Part shown: positions 41,032 to 42,593 of the stretch, piece after piece
Layout of the letters: every line of letters starts with the position of its first letter
How positions within the stretch are numbered: the stretch's first letter is position 1
Source: Thermoprotei archaeon
GTDB taxonomy: Archaea > Thermoproteota > Thermoprotei > Thermofilales > B15-G2
Assembly: GCA_003649445.1 (NCBI GenBank)
Contig: QMRV01000017.1
Span: 1 to 42,593, forward strand
DNA length: 42,593 nucleotides
Direction: 5' to 3'
Position numbers and translations under genes: made by a program
Notes under the pieces: model-generated
What the model saw: the letters and a program-made list of their open reading frames with translations, nothing else
Database searches by the model: none
What the model was told of the DNA's origin: nothing

Positions 41032-41180
41032 TTTATTAAGAGAATTATCAGTATTCCTGTAAGCAGATCTAAGGCAGTTTCTATTGGATTAGGAAATATT
41101 CCGAAAAAATCAACTAGGTCATTTATAATAGCTATAGTTAGTATCTGAAGCCACAAAGAGTAAGAAAAGTTTTCTGCCAT
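41028..41180 (-). CDS. Small membrane protein (50 aa)
   Basis: This short frame begins ATG at 41180 (MAENFSYSLWLQILTIAIIN) and continues through DLVDFFGIFPNPIETALDLL to end GILIILLIK. Two hydrophobic segments around a polar FFGIFPNP turn suggest a hairpin in the membrane. The stop overlaps the next ATG by 4 nt (ATGA), and the start follows the sulfatase-like gene stop by 10 nt. That tight spacing is the main evidence that it is real. Confidence 0.55.
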   Translation of the reverse strand: MAENFSYSLWLQILTIAIINDLVDFFGIFPNPIETALDLLTGILIILLIK

Positions 41181-41190
41181 AGACTAAGTA

Positions 41191-42513
41191 TCATTCAGGT
41201 ATAGGTAAACTTATTTCTTGTGTTAGCAGAGGATCTTCTGTTCCTTTAAGCAGTTTTCTCCAAGCTTCTTCAAGTTCACCGAGCAGTCTTAGAGCCGTAT
41301 CGCGGTCTTCGTACGCTAAGTTATTTTGTTCAAGCGGATCTTTTTCTAAATCGAATAACTCTAAGTAGCCTGCAGGTCTGCCGTAGGGATCCGGTCTGAG
41401 CGTTTCTATAAGCTTCCACCTCTCTGTTCTAATAGCTCTCTTAGTCATTCTAGTGTTCTCCATCAACAGTACTTTATCGTATCCGCTCCACTCTCCTTCA
41501 ATTAACCTTATTAAGCTTTTGCCGTAGATATGTTCCCCGAAACTGCAACTCACTACGTCAAGTATTGTTGGAACTATGTCTGTGTGCTGAACAAAGGCTT
41601 TGACTTTAGTTCCTTTAGGTACTTTTTCAGGATATCTAACTATGAGAGGTATTCTTACATCCCACTCGTAGAGACCATGATGGTCGTAGAATATATTGTG
41701 TTCTCCCATACTTTCTCCGTGGTCTGCTGTAATAATTATGATAGTATCATCTAATATTCCGAGCTCTTCTAATTTCTCGTATATTTTCTTTACTTTATCG
41801 TCTGTATACAGTATTTCTGCGTCGTAGAGAGCCTCAATATAATCAGGATTTCTGGAACCCTTTTCTATTAGCTTGCCTAGCCAGCCTTTCAGCAGGTGTC
41901 TACCCCATACTGTTTTTTCTACTCTTTCCTTCAAGTCTCCTTGAGAAGGATCTCCCTTAAATATTTTTTTGACAAGGTCTTCAGGCGGATAGTAGGGGGC
42001 GTGAGGGTCCCAGAAGTGTACAAAAAGGAAGAACTTTTTGTCTTTAAGTTTACTGCTCCACATATCTAGAAACTCTAGTGTTTTCTTCAAGACTATTTCT
42101 CCGCTTATCTTTATCCCTTTAGAAATAACTACTATGCCTCCTGTCGCGAAGTAGTAGTCGTATCCTCGGATAAACCACTCTCCTCCTTTCATTATAGCTA
42201 AATTGTCTGCTGCCGCTGTAATGTAGCTTTTCCTTTTAAGTAGCTCGCTTACAAGAGGAATATTTTTGCTCAAGAATATTGATCCTGCATGACAGACTAT
42301 TTTATGGTGCAACGGATGTACTCCAGTGAGCATGGTAGTGTAGCCTGGATGTGTAGGTATAGCCGGAGCATAAGCGTATTCAAAGATAGCACCTTCAGAA
42401 GCTATCTTATCTATAAATGGACTTGTCTTTACTTTATATCCATAGCAACTTAAATGATCCGCTCTTAAAGTATCTATAGCGATGAGAAGAACATGTGGCT
42501 GATTTTCAGACAT
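41191..42513 (-). CDS. Sulfatase-like alkaline phosphatase superfamily hydrolase 2, Thr nucleophile
   Basis: The 440-residue protein has metal-site and core motifs in order: LLIAIDTLRADHLSCYGY (residues 9-26), a nucleophile loop PTHPGYTTMLTG (about 53-64), WDPHAPYYPP, and ITADHGESMGEHNIFYDHHG. In sulfatases the loop is C/S-x-P-x-R; here it is T-H-P-G-Y, so both the formylglycine residue and the Arg are missing. Phosphodiesterase or phosphatase chemistry is more likely. A TATA box (42535-42544) lies about 27 nt before the ATG. The C-terminal ERWKLIETLRPDPYGR, then LFDLEKDPLEQNNLA, is typical of the arylsulfatase-like group. It leads a likely operon with two small membrane proteins. Confidence 0.85.
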   Translation of the reverse strand: MSENQPHVLLIAIDTLRADHLSCYGYKVKTSPFIDKIASEGAIFEYAYAPAIPTHPGYTTMLTGVHPLHHKIVCHAGSIFLSKNIPLVSELLKRKSYITAAADNLAIMKGGEWFIRGYDYYFATGGIVVISKGIKISGEIVLKKTLEFLDMWSSKLKDKKFFLFVHFWDPHAPYYPPEDLVKKIFKGDPSQGDLKERVEKTVWGRHLLKGWLGKLIEKGSRNPDYIEALYDAEILYTDDKVKKIYEKLEELGILDDTIIIITADHGESMGEHNIFYDHHGLYEWDVRIPLIVRYPEKVPKGTKVKAFVQHTDIVPTILDVVSCSFGEHIYGKSLIRLIEGEWSGYDKVLLMENTRMTKRAIRTERWKLIETLRPDPYGRPAGYLELFDLEKDPLEQNNLAYEDRDTALRLLGELEEAWRKLLKGTEDPLLTQEISLPIPE

Positions 42514-42593
42514 ATATTCTATTACACCTTTATGAATATAAGACTAAGCATAACACTTTATATTCTTCTGAACACTAGTAAGTAAATGATTAC

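Overview
The window reads as a chromosomal segment of an AT-rich, thermophilic archaeon, most likely Thermoproteota (crenarchaeal). Evidence: a PDCD5-type DNA-binding protein, the archaeal 8-oxoguanine glycosylase AGOG, DUF1847 and DUF1893 proteins, an MTH1187-type thiamine-binding protein, Ras/Rab-like small GTPases, a canonical archaeal C/D box sRNA, GC-rich islands standing out from AT-rich spacers, and many genes with a TATA box 24-28 nt upstream of the start codon (leaderless transcripts). I see no rRNA, tRNA, CRISPR array or insertion sequence. I could not assign a genus.

Layout. 1-7.4 kb: a small hypothetical gene, a solitary HepT-like toxin, an alkaline-phosphatase-superfamily enzyme annotated by similarity as a sulfatase, PDCD5, a DegT-type sugar aminotransferase, a glycosidase-like pseudogene with three lesions, and a run of membrane genes (ArsB/NhaD-type carrier, MscS-like channel). 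7.4-11.6 kb: flavin reductase-like protein, glycerophosphodiesterase, HypF, small GTPase. 11.8-14.2 kb: a decayed minus-strand cluster (V4R-domain protein, geranylgeranyl reductase, an unidentified protein) with many single-base indels. 14.2-19.6 kb: WD40 protein, a 1041-residue SF2 helicase with a possible YprB/RNase H-like tail, thiamine-binding protein, DUF1893 and a second GTPase paralogue. 19.9-22.4 kb: DUF1847, then a nuclease-fold-like/metallopeptidase/SurE operon followed by two ncRNAs. 22.4-26.6 kb: aminotransferase, class II amidotransferase, PfkB kinase and nucleoside phosphorylase. 26.6-31.6 kb: a GC-rich ncRNA island, VapBC, a MurQ-NamZ operon, and an AGOG/radical-SAM repair pair. 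31.6-42.6 kb: CMP-kinase-like protein, an orphan MttB-family methyltransferase, ferredoxin, M42 aminopeptidase, MlrC-like protein, MBL hydrolase, a winged-helix regulator, an iron-sulfur-rich radical SAM fusion, two small membrane proteins and a second sulfatase-like enzyme.

Most striking is an overlapping gene pair for an N-acetylmuramic acid 6-phosphate etherase (MurQ) and an exo-N-acetylmuramidase (NamZ, formerly DUF1343) in an archaeon, a domain that does not make MurNAc. It suggests use of bacterial peptidoglycan fragments or of an unknown lactyl-ether sugar. Also notable are the four-cluster-module radical SAM fusion, the helicase with an exonuclease-like tail, the AGOG-radical SAM pair and the three ncRNA loci. 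Assignments rest on reading motifs by eye; no database search was run.
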